From: Hippophae tibetana
Taxonomy: Eukaryota > Streptophyta > Magnoliopsida > Rosales > Elaeagnaceae
DNA length: 64,000 nucleotides
Assembly (NCBI GenBank): GCA_037013495.1
Contig: CM072810.1
Location: 77,112,449 to 77,176,448, forward strand
Direction of reading: 5' to 3'
The translations under genes were made by a program, and so were the position numbers. Below the pieces are notes generated by a model. That model did not search any database and was not told where the DNA came from. It was given only the letters and a program-made list of their open reading frames with translations. Positions 52,800 through 64,000 of the stretch are shown in pieces (positions within the stretch are counted from its first letter, which is position 1; the number at the start of each line of letters is the position of its first letter).

Positions 52800-55693
52800 G
52801 AATATTAATATTGTGTTAGTCTATACAATATGTGATTTGATATATTGTAATTCTTGTGTCTATAACCGTGTAAACAATTATCGTAGTTAATAGTTGGAAC
52901 TCACATTTATTAAATATTTTGTTGTTTTTGAAAATGTAAGCAGTATTCCCTTCTTTTTCTCTTCTCTTATATTTTTAAAAGAATAGAGATTGATTGAATA
53001 AATTAATAAATAACCCTTGGTCGGAACCAATTTCTACTTTATAGCTCTTTTGAATAAAACCAAAAGGAAGTAAAATGGAAATTTTGCAAAAAAACGTTTA
53101 AACCTTATTTAAGTGACGTAAACGATCGAATTTGTGTACAAAAATGAGTTTCCAAAGAAAGGAAAATTAATATTGTGTGAATCTATACGATCTTCAATTT
53201 GATATATTATAATAGTCGTTTCAATACACGAGTACAAGATTATCGTAGTGAATAGTTGCGACACATATTTATTAACTTTTTTGTTGTTTTTGAAAATGTG
53301 AATAGTATCCATTTTATTTTTCTTTCTCTTGTATTTTTTAAAGAATATAGATGGAACGAAAACAATAATAAATAACCCTTGGTGGGAACCAATATATTCA
53401 TTACAACTCTTTTGAATAAAATCCAAAGTAAGTAAAACGGAAATGGTGTGACAAAAACATTAAAACCTTGCTATGTGATGTAAATGATGCCATTTTTGTT
53501 CAAAAATGAGGTTCCAAATCAAGGAATATTAATATTGTGTTAGTCTATACAATATGTGATTTGATATATTGTAATTCTTGTGTCGTTAACCGAGTAAACA
53601 ATTATCGTAGTTAATAGTTGGAACTTATATTTGTAAAATGTTTTGTTGTTTTTGAAAATGTGAGCAGTATTCCCTTCTTTTTCTCTTCTCTTATATTTTT
53701 TTATAGAATAGAGACTGATTGAATAAATTAATAAATCACCCTTGGTCGGAACCAATTTCTACTATATAGCTCTTTTGAATAAAACCGAAAGGAAGTAAAA
53801 TGGAAATGTTGCAACAAAACGTTTAAACCCTATTTAAGTGACGTAAACGATGAAATTTTGTACAAAACTGAGTTTCCAAAGAAAGGAAAATTAATATTGT
53901 GTGAATCTATACGATCTTCAATTTGATATATTATAATAGTCGTTTCAATACACGAGTACACGATTATCGTAGTGAATAGTTGCAACACATATTTATTAAT
54001 TTGTTTTTTGTTTTTGAAAATGTGAATAGTATCCATTTTATTTTTCTTTCTCTTATATTTTTTAAAGAATATAGATTGAACGAAAAAAATAATAAATAAC
54101 CCTTGGTGGGAACCAATATATTCATTACAGCTCTTTTGAATAAAATCCAAAGTAAGTAAAACTGAAATGGTGTGACAAAAACATTAAAACTTTTCTAAGT
54201 GATGTAAATGATGCCACTTGTGGTCAAAAATGAGGTTCTATATCCACGAATATTAATATTGTGTTAATCTATGCAATCTGTGATTTGATATATTGTAATT
54301 CTTGTGTCGATAACCGAGTAAACAATTATTGCAGGTAATAGTTGTAAATAATATTTATCAAATGTTTTGTTGTTTTTGAACATGTGAGCAGTATTCCCTT
54401 CTTTTTGTCTTCTCTTATATTTTTTAAAGAATAGAGACTGATTGAATAAATTAATAAATCACCCTTGGTCAGAACTAATTTCTACTTTATAGCTCTTTTG
54501 AATAAAACCGAAAGGATGTAAAATGGAAATGTTGCAACAAAACGTTTAAACCCTATTTAAGTGACGTAAACGATGGAATTTTGTACAAAAATGTGTTTCC
54601 AAAGAATGGAAAATTAATATTGTGTGAATCTATACGATCTTCAATTTGATATATTATAATAGTCGTTTCAATACACGAGTACACGATTATCGTAGTGAAT
54701 AGTTGCGACACATAATTATTAATTTTTTTGTTGTTTTTGAAAATGTGAATAGTATCAATTTTATTTTTCTTTCTCTTATATTTTTTAAAGAATATAGATT
54801 GAACGAAAACAATAATAAATAACCCTTGGTGGGAACCAATATATTCATTACAGCTCTTTTGAATAAAAACCAAAGTAAGTAAAACTGAAATGGTGTGAAA
54901 AAAAAATTAAAACTTTTCTAAGTGATGTAAATGATGCCACTTGTGTTCAAAAATGAGGTTCTATATCCACGAATATTGATATTGTGTTAGTCTATGCAAT
55001 CTATGATTTGATATATTGTAATTCTTGTGCCGATAACCGAGTAAACAATTATTGCAGGTAATAGTTGTAACTAATATTTATCAAATGTTTTGTTGTTTTT
55101 GAAAATGTGAGCAGTATTCCCTTCTTTTTGTCTTCTCTTATATTTTTTAAAGAATAGAGACTGATTGAATAAATTAATAAATCACCCTTGGTCGGAACCA
55201 ATTTCTACTTTATAGCTCTTTTGAATAAAACCGAAAGGATGTAAAATGGAAATGTTGCAACAAAACGTTTAAACCCTATTTAAGTGACGTAAACGATGGA
55301 ATTTTGTACAAAAATGAGTTTCCAAAGAAAGGAAAATTAATATTGTGTGAATCTATACGATCTTCAATTTCATATATTATAATAGTCGTTTCAATACACG
55401 AGTACAATATTATCATAGTGAATAGTTGCGACACATATTTATTAACTTTTTTGTTCTTTTTGAAAATGTGAATAGTATCCATTTTATTTTTCTTTCTCTT
55501 ATATTTTTTAAAGAATATAGATTGAACGAAAACAATAATAAATAACCCTTGGTGGGAACCAATATATTCATTACTGCTCTTTTGAATAAAATCCAAAGTA
55601 AGTACAACTGAAATGGTGTGACAAAAACATTAAAACTTTGCTAAGTGATGTAAATGATGCCACTTGTGTTCAAAAATGAGGTTCTATATCCAA
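52800..55693 (+). repeat. X-Y-Z-W HOR, copy 1 (D74-D77)
   Basis: A starts at 52800 (X), 53524 (Y), 54248 (Z) and 54971 (W). X has ATTAAATATTTTG and ends in CTATGTGATG before CCAAATCAAGG. Y has ACTTATATTTGTAAAATG and AAAACTGAG. Z has GTGTTAATCTATGC, TTGTAAATAATA and GAACATGTG. W starts GAATATTGATATT. The W dimer of this copy carries Z-type bases at 55240, 55249 and 55289. The period to the next copy is 2894 bp. Confidence 0.84.
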
Positions 55694-58586
55694 GAATATT
55701 AATATTGTGTTAGTCTATACAATATGTGATTTGATATATTGTAATTCTTGTGTCTATAACCGTGTAAACAATTATCGTAGTTAATAGTTGGAACTCACAT
55801 TTATTAAATATTTTGTTGTTTTTGAAAATGTGAGCAGTATTCCCTTCTTTTTCTCTTCTCTTATATTTTTAAAAGAATAGAGATTGATTGAATAAATTAA
55901 TAAATAACCCTTGGTCGGAACCAATTTCTACTTTATAGCTCTTTTGAATAAAACCAAAAGGAAGTAAAATGGAAATTTTGCAAAAAAACGTTTAAACCTT
56001 ATTTAAGTGACGTAAACGATCGAATTTGTGTACAAAAATGAGTTTCCAAAGAAAGGAAAATTAATATTGTGTGAATCTATACGATCTTCAATTTGATATA
56101 TTATAATAGTCGTTTCAATACACGAGTACAAGATTATCGTAGTGAATAGTTGCGACACATATTTATTAACTTTTTTGTTGTTTTTGAAAATGTGAATAGT
56201 ATCCATTTTATTTTTCTTTCTCTTGTATTTTTTAAAGAATATAGATGGAACGAAAACAATAATAAATAACCCTTGGTGGGAACCAATATATTCATTACAA
56301 CTCTTTTGAATAAAATCCAAAGTAAGTAAAACGGAAATGGTGTGACAAAAACATTAAAACCTTGCTATGTGATGTAAATGATGCCATTTTTGTTCAAAAA
56401 TGAGGTTCCAAATCAAGGAATATTAATATTGTGTTAGTCTATACAATATGTGATTTGATATATTTTAATTCTTGTGTCGTTAACCGAGTAAACAATTATC
56501 GTAGTTAATAGTTGGAACTTATATTTGTAAAATGTTTTGTTGTTTTTGAAAATGTGAGCAGTATTCCCTTCTTTTTCTCTTCTCTTATATTTTTTATAGA
56601 ATAGAGACTGATTGAATAAATTAATAAATCACCCTTGGTCGGAACCAATTTCTACTATATAGCTCTTTTGAATAAAACCGAAAGGAAGTAAAATGGAAAT
56701 GTTGCAACAAAACGTTTAAACCCTATTTAAGTGACGTAAACGATGAAATTTTGTACAAAACTGAGTTTCCAAAGAAAGGAAAATTAATATTGTGTGAATC
56801 TATACGATCTTCAATTTGATATATTATAATAGTCGTTTCAATACACGAGTACACGATTATCGTAGTGAATAGTTGCAACACATATTTATTAATTTGTTTT
56901 TTGTTTTTGAAAATGTGAATAGTATCCATTTTATTTTTCTTTCTCTTATATTTTTTAAAGAATATAGATTGAACGAAAAAAATAATAAATAACCCTTGGT
57001 GGGAACCAATATATTCATTACAGCTCTTTTGAATAAAATCCAAAGTAAGTAAAACTGAAATGGTGTGACAAAAACATTAAAACTTTTCTAAGTGATGTAA
57101 ATGATGCCACTTGTGGTCAAAAATGAGGTTCTATATCCACGAATATTAATATTGTGTTAATCTATGCAATCTGTGATTTGATATATTGTAATTCTTGTGT
57201 CGATAACCGAGTAAACAATTATTGCAGGTAATAGTTGTAAATAATATTTATCAAATGTTTTGTTGTTTTTGAACATGTGAGCAGTATTCCCTTCTTTTTG
57301 TCTTCTCTTATATTTTTTAAAGAATAGAGACTGATTGAATAAATTAATAAATCACCCTTGGTCAGAACTAATTTCTACTTTATAGCTCTTTTGAATAAAA
57401 CCGAAAGGATGTAAAATGGAAATGTTGCAACAAAACGTTTAAACCCTATTTAAGTGACGTAAACGATGGAATTTTGTACAAAAATGTGTTTCCAAAGAAT
57501 GGAAAATTAATATTGTGTGAATCTATACGATCTTCAATTTGATATATTATAATAGTCGTTTCAATACACGAGTACAATATTATCATAGTGAATAGTTGCG
57601 ACACATATTTATTAACTTTTTTGTTGTTTTTGAAAATGTGAATAGTATCAATTTTATTTTTCTTTCTCTTATATTTTTTAAAGAATATAGATTGAACGAA
57701 AACAATAATAAATAACCCTTGGTGGGAACCAATATATTCATTACAGCTCTTTTGAATAAAAACCAAAGTAAGTAAAACTGAAATGGTGTGAAAAAAAAAT
57801 TAAAACTTTTCTAAGTGATGTAAATGATGCCACTTGTGTTCAAAAATGAGGTTCTATATCCACGAATATTGATATTGTGTTAGTCTATGCAATCTATGAT
57901 TTGATATATTGTAATTCTTGTGTCGATAACCGAGTAAACAATTATTGCAGGTAATAGTTGTAACTAATATTTATCAAATGTTTTGTTGTTTTTGAAAATG
58001 TGAGCAGTATTCCCTTCTTTTTGTCTTCTCTTATATTTTTTAAAGAATAGAGACTGATTGAATAAATTAATAAATCACCCTTGGTCGGAACCAATTTCTA
58101 CTTTATAGCTCTTTTGAATAAAACCGAAAGGAAGTAAAATGTAAATGTTGCAACAAAACATTTAAACCCTATTTAAATGACATAAACGATGGAATTTTGT
58201 ACAAAAATGAGTTTCCAAAGAAAGGAAAATTAATATTTTGTGAATCTATACGATCTTCAATTTCATATATTATAATAGTCGTTTCAATACACGAGTACAA
58301 TATTATCGTAGTGAATAGTTGCGACACATATTTATTAACTTTTTTGTTCTTTTTGACAATGTGAATAGTATCCATTTTATTTTTCTTTCTCTTATATTTT
58401 TTAAAGAATATAGATTGAACGAAAACAATAATAAATAACCCTTGGTGGGAACCAATATATTCATTACTGCTCTTTTGAATAAAATCCAAAGTAAGTACAA
58501 CTGAAATGGTGTGACAAAAACATTAAAACTTTGCTAAGTGATGTAAATGATGCCACTTGTGTTCAAAAATGAGGTTCTATATCCAA
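55694..58586 (+). repeat. X-Y-Z-W HOR, copy 2 (D78-D81)
   Basis: A starts at 55694, 56418, 57141 and 57864. X, Y and Z share minor variants with copy 1 (CTCACATTTATT in X, AGTACACGATTATCG in the B of Y, AAAAATGTGTTTCC in Z). Z (D80) has a W-type patch in its B monomer between 57542 and 57625. W (D81) already shows ACATTTAAACC, the variant of the later copies. Confidence 0.84.
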
Positions 58587-61479
58587 GAATATTAATATTG
58601 TGTTAGTCTATACAATATATGATTTGATATATTGTAATTCTTGTGTCTATAACCGTGTAAACAATTATCGTAGTTAATAGTTGGAACTCATATTTATTAA
58701 ATATTTTGTTGTTTTTGAAAATGTGAGGAGTATTCCCTTCTTTTTCTCTTCTCTTATATTTTTAAAAGAATAGAGATTGATTGAATAAATTAATAAATAA
58801 CCCTTGGTCGGAACCAATTTCTACTTTATAGCTCTTTTGAATAAAACCAAAAGGAAGTAAAATGGAAATTTTGCAAAAAAACGTTTAAACCTTATTTAAG
58901 TGACGTAAACGATCGAATTTGTGTACAAAAATGAGTTTCCAAAGAAAGGAAAATTAATATTGTGTGAATCTATACGATCTTCAATTTGATATATTATAAT
59001 AGTCGTTTCAATACACGAGTACAAGATTATCGTAGTGAATAGTTGCGACACATATTTATTAACTTTTTTGTTGTTTTTGAAAATGTGAATAGTATCCATT
59101 TTATTTTTCTTTCTCTTGTATTTTTTAAAGAATATAGATGGAACGAAAACAATAATAAATAACCCTTGGTGGGAACCAATATATTCATTACAACTCTTTT
59201 GAATAAAATCCAAAGTAAGTAAAACGGAAATGGTGTGACAAAAACATTAAAACCTTGCTATGTGATGTAAATGATGCCATTTTTGTTCAAAAATGAGGTT
59301 CCAAATCAAGGAATATTAATATTGTGTTAGTCTATACAATATGTGATTTGATATATTGTAATTCTTGTGTCGTTAACCGAGTAAACAATTATCGTAGTTA
59401 ATAGTTGGAACTTATATTTGTAAAATGTTTTGTTGTTTTTGAAAATGTGAGCAGTATTCCCTTCTTTTTCTCTTCTCTTATATTTTTTATAGAATAGAGA
59501 CTGATTGAATAAATTAATAAATCACCCTTGGTCGGAACCAATTTCTACTATATAGCTCTTTTGAATAAAACCGAAAGGAAGTAAAATGGAAATGTTGCAA
59601 CAAAACGTTTAAACCCTATTTAAGTGACGTAAACGATGAAATTTTGTACAAAACTGAGTTTCCAAAGAAAGGAAAATTAATATTGTGTGAATCTATACGA
59701 TCTTCAATTTGATATATTATAATAGTCGTTTCAATACACGAGTACATGATTATCGTAGTGAATAGTTGCAACACATATTTATTAATTTTTTTTTTGTTTT
59801 TGAAAATGTGAATAGTATCCATTTTATTTTTCTTTCTCTTATATTTTTTAAAGAATATAGATTGAACGAAAAAAATAATAAATAACCCTTGGTGGGAACC
59901 AATATATTCATTACAGCTCTTTTGAATAAAATCCAAAGTAAGTAAAACTGAAATGGTGTGACAAAAACATTAAAACTTTTCTAAGTGATGTAAATGATGC
60001 CACTTGTGGTCAAAAATGAGGTTCTATATCCACGAATATTAATATTGTGTTAATCTATGCAATCTGTGATTTGATATATTGTAATTCTTGTGTCGATAAC
60101 CGAGTAAACAATTATTGCAGGTAATAGTTGTAAATAATATTTATCAAATGTTTTGTTGTTTTTGAACATGTGAGCAGTATTCCCTTCTTTTTGTCTTCTC
60201 TTATATTTTTTAAAGAATAGAGACTGATTGAATAAATTAATAAATCACCCTTGGTCAGAACTAATTTCTACTTTATAGCTCTTTTGAATAAAACCGAAAG
60301 GATGTAAAATGGAAATGTTGCAACAAAACGTTTAAACCCTATTTAAGTGACGTAAACGATGGAATTTTGTACAAAGATGAGTTTCCAAAGAATGGAAAAT
60401 TAATATTGTGTGAATCTATACGATCTTCAATTTGATATATTATAATAGTCGTTTCAATACACGAGTACACGATTATCGTAGTGAATAGTTGCGACACATA
60501 ATTATTAATTTTTTTGTTGTTTTTGAAAATGTGAATAGTATCAATTTTATTTTTCTTTCTCTTATATTTTTTAAAGAATATAGATTGAACGAAAACAATA
60601 ATAAATAACCCTTGGTGGGAACCAATATATTCATTACAGCTCTTTTGAATAAAAACCAAAGTAAGTAAAACTGAAATGGTGTGAAAAAAAAATTAAAACT
60701 TTTCTAAGTGATGTAAATGATGCCACTTGTGTTCAAAAATGAGGTTCTATATCCACGAATATTGATATTGTGTTAGTCTATGCAATCTATGATTTGATAT
60801 ATTGTAATTCTTGTGTCGATAACCGAGTAAACAATTATTGCAGGTAATAGTTGTAACTAATATTTATCAAATGTTTTGTTGTTTTTGAAAATGTGAGCAG
60901 TATTCCCTTCTTTTTGTCTTCTCTTATATTTTTTAAAGAATAGAGACTGATTGAATAAATTAATAAATCACCCTTGGTCGGAACCAATTTCTACTTTATA
61001 GCTCTTTTGAATAAAACCGAAAGGAAGTAAAATGTAAATGTTGCAACAAAACATTTAAACCCTATTTAAGTGACATAAACGATGGAATTTTGTACAAAAA
61101 TGAGTTTCCAAAGAAAGGAAAATTAATATTGTGTGAATCTATACGATCTTCAATTTCATATATTATAATAGTCGTTTCAATACACGAGTACAATATTATC
61201 GTAGTGAATAGTTGCGACACATATTTATTAACTTTTTTGTTCTTTTTCAAAATGTGAATAGTATCCATTTTATTTTTCTTTCTCTTATATTTTTTAAAGA
61301 ATATAGATTGAACGAAAACAATAATAAATAACCCTTGGTGGGAACCAATATATTCATTACTGCTCTTTTGAATAAAATCCAAAGTAAGTACAACTGAAAT
61401 GGTGTGACAAAAACATTAAAACTTTGCTAAGTGATGTAAATGATGCCACTTGTGTTCAAAAATGAGGTTCTATATCCAA
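58587..61479 (+). repeat. X-Y-Z-W HOR, copy 3 (D82-D85)
   Basis: A starts at 58587, 59311, 60034 and 60757. It differs from copies 1 and 2 in a consistent set: X reads ATATATGATTTG and CTCATATTTATT, the B of Y reads AGTACATGATTATCG, and W reads ACATTTAAACC. The same set is in copy 4. Period 2893 bp. Confidence 0.84.
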
Positions 61480-64000
61480 GAATATTAATATTGTGTTAGT
61501 CTATACAATATATGATTTGATATATTGTAATTCTTGTGTCTATAACCGTGTAAACAATTATCGTAGTTAATAGTTGGAACTCATATTTATTAAATATTTT
61601 GTTGTTTTTGAAAATGTGAGCAGTATTCCCTTCTTTTTCTCTTCTCTTATATTTTTAAAAGAATAGAGATTGATTGAATAAATTAATAAATAACCCTTGG
61701 TCGGAACCAATTTCTACTTTATAGCTCTTTTGAATAAAACCAAAAGGAAGTAAAATGGAAATTTTGCAAAAAAACGTTTAAACCTTATTTAAGTGACGTA
61801 AACGATCGAATTTGTGTACAAAAATGAGTTTCCAAAGAAAGGAAAATTAATATTGTGTGAATCTATACGATCTTCAATTTGATATATTATAATAGTCGTT
61901 TCAATACACGAGTACAAGATTATCGTAGTGAATAGTTGCGACACATATTTATTAACTTTTTTGTTGTTTTTGAAAATGTGAATAGTATCCATTTTATTTT
62001 TCTTTCTCTTGTATTTTTTAAAGAATATAGATGGAACGAAAACAATAATAAATAACCCTTGGTGGGAACCAATATATTCATTACAACTCTTTTGAATAAA
62101 ATCCAAAGTAAGTAAAACGGAAATGGTGTGACAAAAACATTAAAACCTTGCTATGTGATGTAAATGATGCCATTTTTGTTCAAAAATGAGGTTCCAAATC
62201 AAGGAATATTAATATTGTGTTAGTCTATACAATATGTGATTTGATATATTGTAATTCTTGTGTCGTTAACCGAGTAAACAATTATCGTAGTTAATAGTTG
62301 GAACTTATATTTGTAAAATGTTTTGTTGTTTTTGAAAATGTGAGCAGTATTCCCTTCTTTTTCTCTTCTCTTATATTTTTTATAGAATAGAGACTGATTG
62401 AATAAATTAATAAATCACCCTTGGTCGGAACCAATTTCTACTATATAGCTCTTTTGAATAAAACCGAAAGGAAGTAAAATGGAAATGTTGCAACAAAACG
62501 TTTAAACCCTATTTAAGTGACGTAAACGATGAAATTTTGTACAAAACTGAGTTTCCAAAGAAAGGAAAATTAATATTGTGTGAATCTATACGATCTTCAA
62601 TTTGATATATTATAATAGTCGTTTCAATACACGAGTACATGATTATCGTAGTGAATAGTTGCAACACATATTTATTAATTTTGTTTTTGTTTTTGAAAAT
62701 GTGAATAGTATCCATTTTATTTTTCTTTCTCTTATATTTTTTAAAGAATATAGATTGAACGAAAAAAATAATAAATAACCCTTGGTGGGAACCAATATAT
62801 TCATTACAGCTCTTTTGAATAAAATCCAAAGTAAGTAAAACTGAAATGGTGTGACAAAAACATTAAAACTTTTCTAAGTGATGTAAATGATGCCACTTGT
62901 GGTCAAAAATGAGGTTCTATATCCACGAATATTAATATTGTGTTAATCTATGCAATCTGTGATTTGATATATTGTAATTCTTGTGTCGATAACCGAGTAA
63001 ACAATTATTGCAGGTAATAGTTGTAAATAATATTTATCAAATGTTTTGTTGTTTTTGAACATGTGAGCAGTATTCCCTTCTTTTTGTCTTCTCTTATATT
63101 TTTTAAAGAATAGAGACTGATTGAATAAATTAATAAATCACCCTTGGTCAGAACTAATTTCTACTTTATAGCTCTTTTGAATAAAACCGAAAGGATGTAA
63201 AATGGAAATGTTGCAACAAAACGTTTAAACCCTATTTAAGTGACGTAAACGATGGAATTTTGTACAAAAATGAGTTTCCAAAGAATGGAAAATTAATATT
63301 GTGTGAATCTATACGATCTTCAATTTGATATATTATAATAGTCGTTTCAATACACGAGTACACGATTATCGTAGTGAATAGTTGCGACACATAATTATTA
63401 ATTTTTTTGTTGTTTTTGAAAATGTGAATAGTATCAATTTTATTTTTCTTTCTCTTATATTTTATAAAGAATATAGATTGAACGAAAACAATAATAAATA
63501 ACCCTTGGTCGGAACCAATATATTCATTACAGCTCTTTTGAATAAAAACCAAAGTAAGTAAAACTGAAATGGTGTGAAAAAAAAATTAAAACTTTTCTAA
63601 GTGATGTAAATGATGCCACTTGTGTTCAAAAATGAGGTTCTATATCCACGAATATTGATATTGTGTTAGTCTATGCAATCTATGATTTGATATATTGTAA
63701 TTCTTGTGCCGATAACCGAGTAAACAATTATTGCAGGTAATAGTTGTAACTAATATTTATCAAATGTTTTGTTGTTTTTGAAAATGTGAGCAGTATTCCC
63801 TTCTTTTTGTCTTCTCTTATATTTTTTAAAGAATAGAGACTGATTGAATAAATTAATAAATCACCCTTGGTCGGAACCAATTTCTACTTTATAGCTCTTT
63901 TGAATAAAACCGAAAGGAAGTAAAATGTAAATGTTGCAACAAAACATTTAAACCCTATTTAAGTGACATAAACGATGGAATTTTGTACAAAAATGAGTTT
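61480..64000 (+). repeat. X-Y-Z-W HOR, copy 4, cut by the window end (D86-D89)
   Basis: A starts at 61480 (X), 62204 (Y), 62927 (Z) and 63650 (W). D89 is truncated about 11 bases before the end of its A monomer. Private changes include TTTTATAAAGAATATAG and a CTTGGTCGGAACC dyad in the B of Z (near 63500), where B monomers normally read TTGGTGGGAACC. The array clearly continues beyond the right edge, as it does beyond the left. Confidence 0.84.

Larger units (their letters stand above)
1..64000 (+). repeat. AT-rich satellite array of strictly alternating A and B monomers (about 723 bp dimers)
   Basis: The whole window is one head-to-tail tandem array. Each A monomer starts at a landmark whose core is GAATATTAATATTGTG and each B monomer at GAAAATTAATATTGTG. 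Successive A starts are 721-725 bp apart through 88 complete dimers, giving a mean of about 723.3 bp. Dimers are numbered D1-D89 from these starts, and the block entries list the start coordinates. A and B never occur next to a copy of themselves, and no unit is inverted. No stretch above 300 bases lies outside the repeat, so there is no unique intergenic DNA to annotate. Known biology: arrays with this nesting (monomer, dimer, HOR) are usually centromeric or pericentromeric. Chromosome position and species cannot be read from the sequence. Confidence 0.97.

Noticed and set aside
310..63552. Recurrent minus-strand open frames of 61-106 codons (for example 3248-3517, 11152-11469, 18379-18699, 53109-53426)
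   Set aside because: They recur because the DNA repeats. The longer forms are open only from a TTG, the ATG-initiated part is about 67 codons, and one-base indels or stops break the frame in many dimers. The composition (Ile, Lys, Phe, Tyr, Asn) is that expected of AT-rich DNA. No domain is recognisable and no promoter or codon pattern supports translation.
1..64000. CRISPR-like array
   Set aside because: Units are contiguous 361/723-bp repeats with no unique spacers and no cas genes.
1..64000. tRNA, rRNA or other RNA genes, and LTR or LINE fragments
   Set aside because: No segment departs from the A/B repeat, so there is no room for such elements.

Overview
The window is one uninterrupted tandem satellite array with no gene that I can support. 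It is strongly AT-rich (about 70-75% by eye) and runs head-to-tail on one strand from base 1 to base 64000. The basic units are two diverged monomers of about 361-362 bp, called A and B here (roughly three-quarters identical by eye). They alternate strictly as A-B dimers of 721-725 bp. I located 88 complete dimers (D1 to D88) plus a nearly complete A monomer (D89) by finding each A start by hand; boundaries may be off by a base. I saw no A-A or B-B neighbour, inversion, transposon, RNA gene, simple-sequence island or unique spacer.

The organism is a eukaryote: arrays of this size with diverged sub-monomers and higher-order repeats (HORs) are typical of centromeric or pericentromeric heterochromatin in plants and animals. 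I cannot assign a lineage. A monomer near 360 bp, about two nucleosome repeats, is common among satellites but not diagnostic. Centromere function is an inference only.

Layout. (1) 1-9398: a 5-dimer HOR of about 3.6 kb, in two copies and a partial third that ends in a hybrid dimer; 9399-10842 is a transition. (2) 10843-20967: mixed older dimers containing two related modules (12290-15180 and 15181-18796) and a local dimer duplication. (3) 20968-24586: a 2-dimer (1447 bp) doublet built from hybrid dimers. (4) 24587-39781: dimer classes that I label N, K, L, M and P, arranged as a 7-dimer HOR of about 5065 bp (two copies) and a 4-dimer HOR of about 2895 bp. (5) 39782-47013: mixed dimers, with a displaced P-N-K-L module at 43397-46290. 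(6) 47014-64000: a 4-dimer HOR of about 2893 bp in successive copies, most uniform from 52800 onward (classes X, Y, Z, W).

The interest lies in how the array evolved. Several different HORs coexist in 64 kb, and many junctions are resolved to short intervals: hybrid dimers at 8676, 21693, 23140 and 29652, and short conversion-like patches at 55201-55370 and 57542-57625. Both monomers keep a dyad, TTGGT-N4-ACCAA, whose arms are usually preserved while the spacer varies; it is a candidate protein-binding or structural element. No novel protein-coding system is present.
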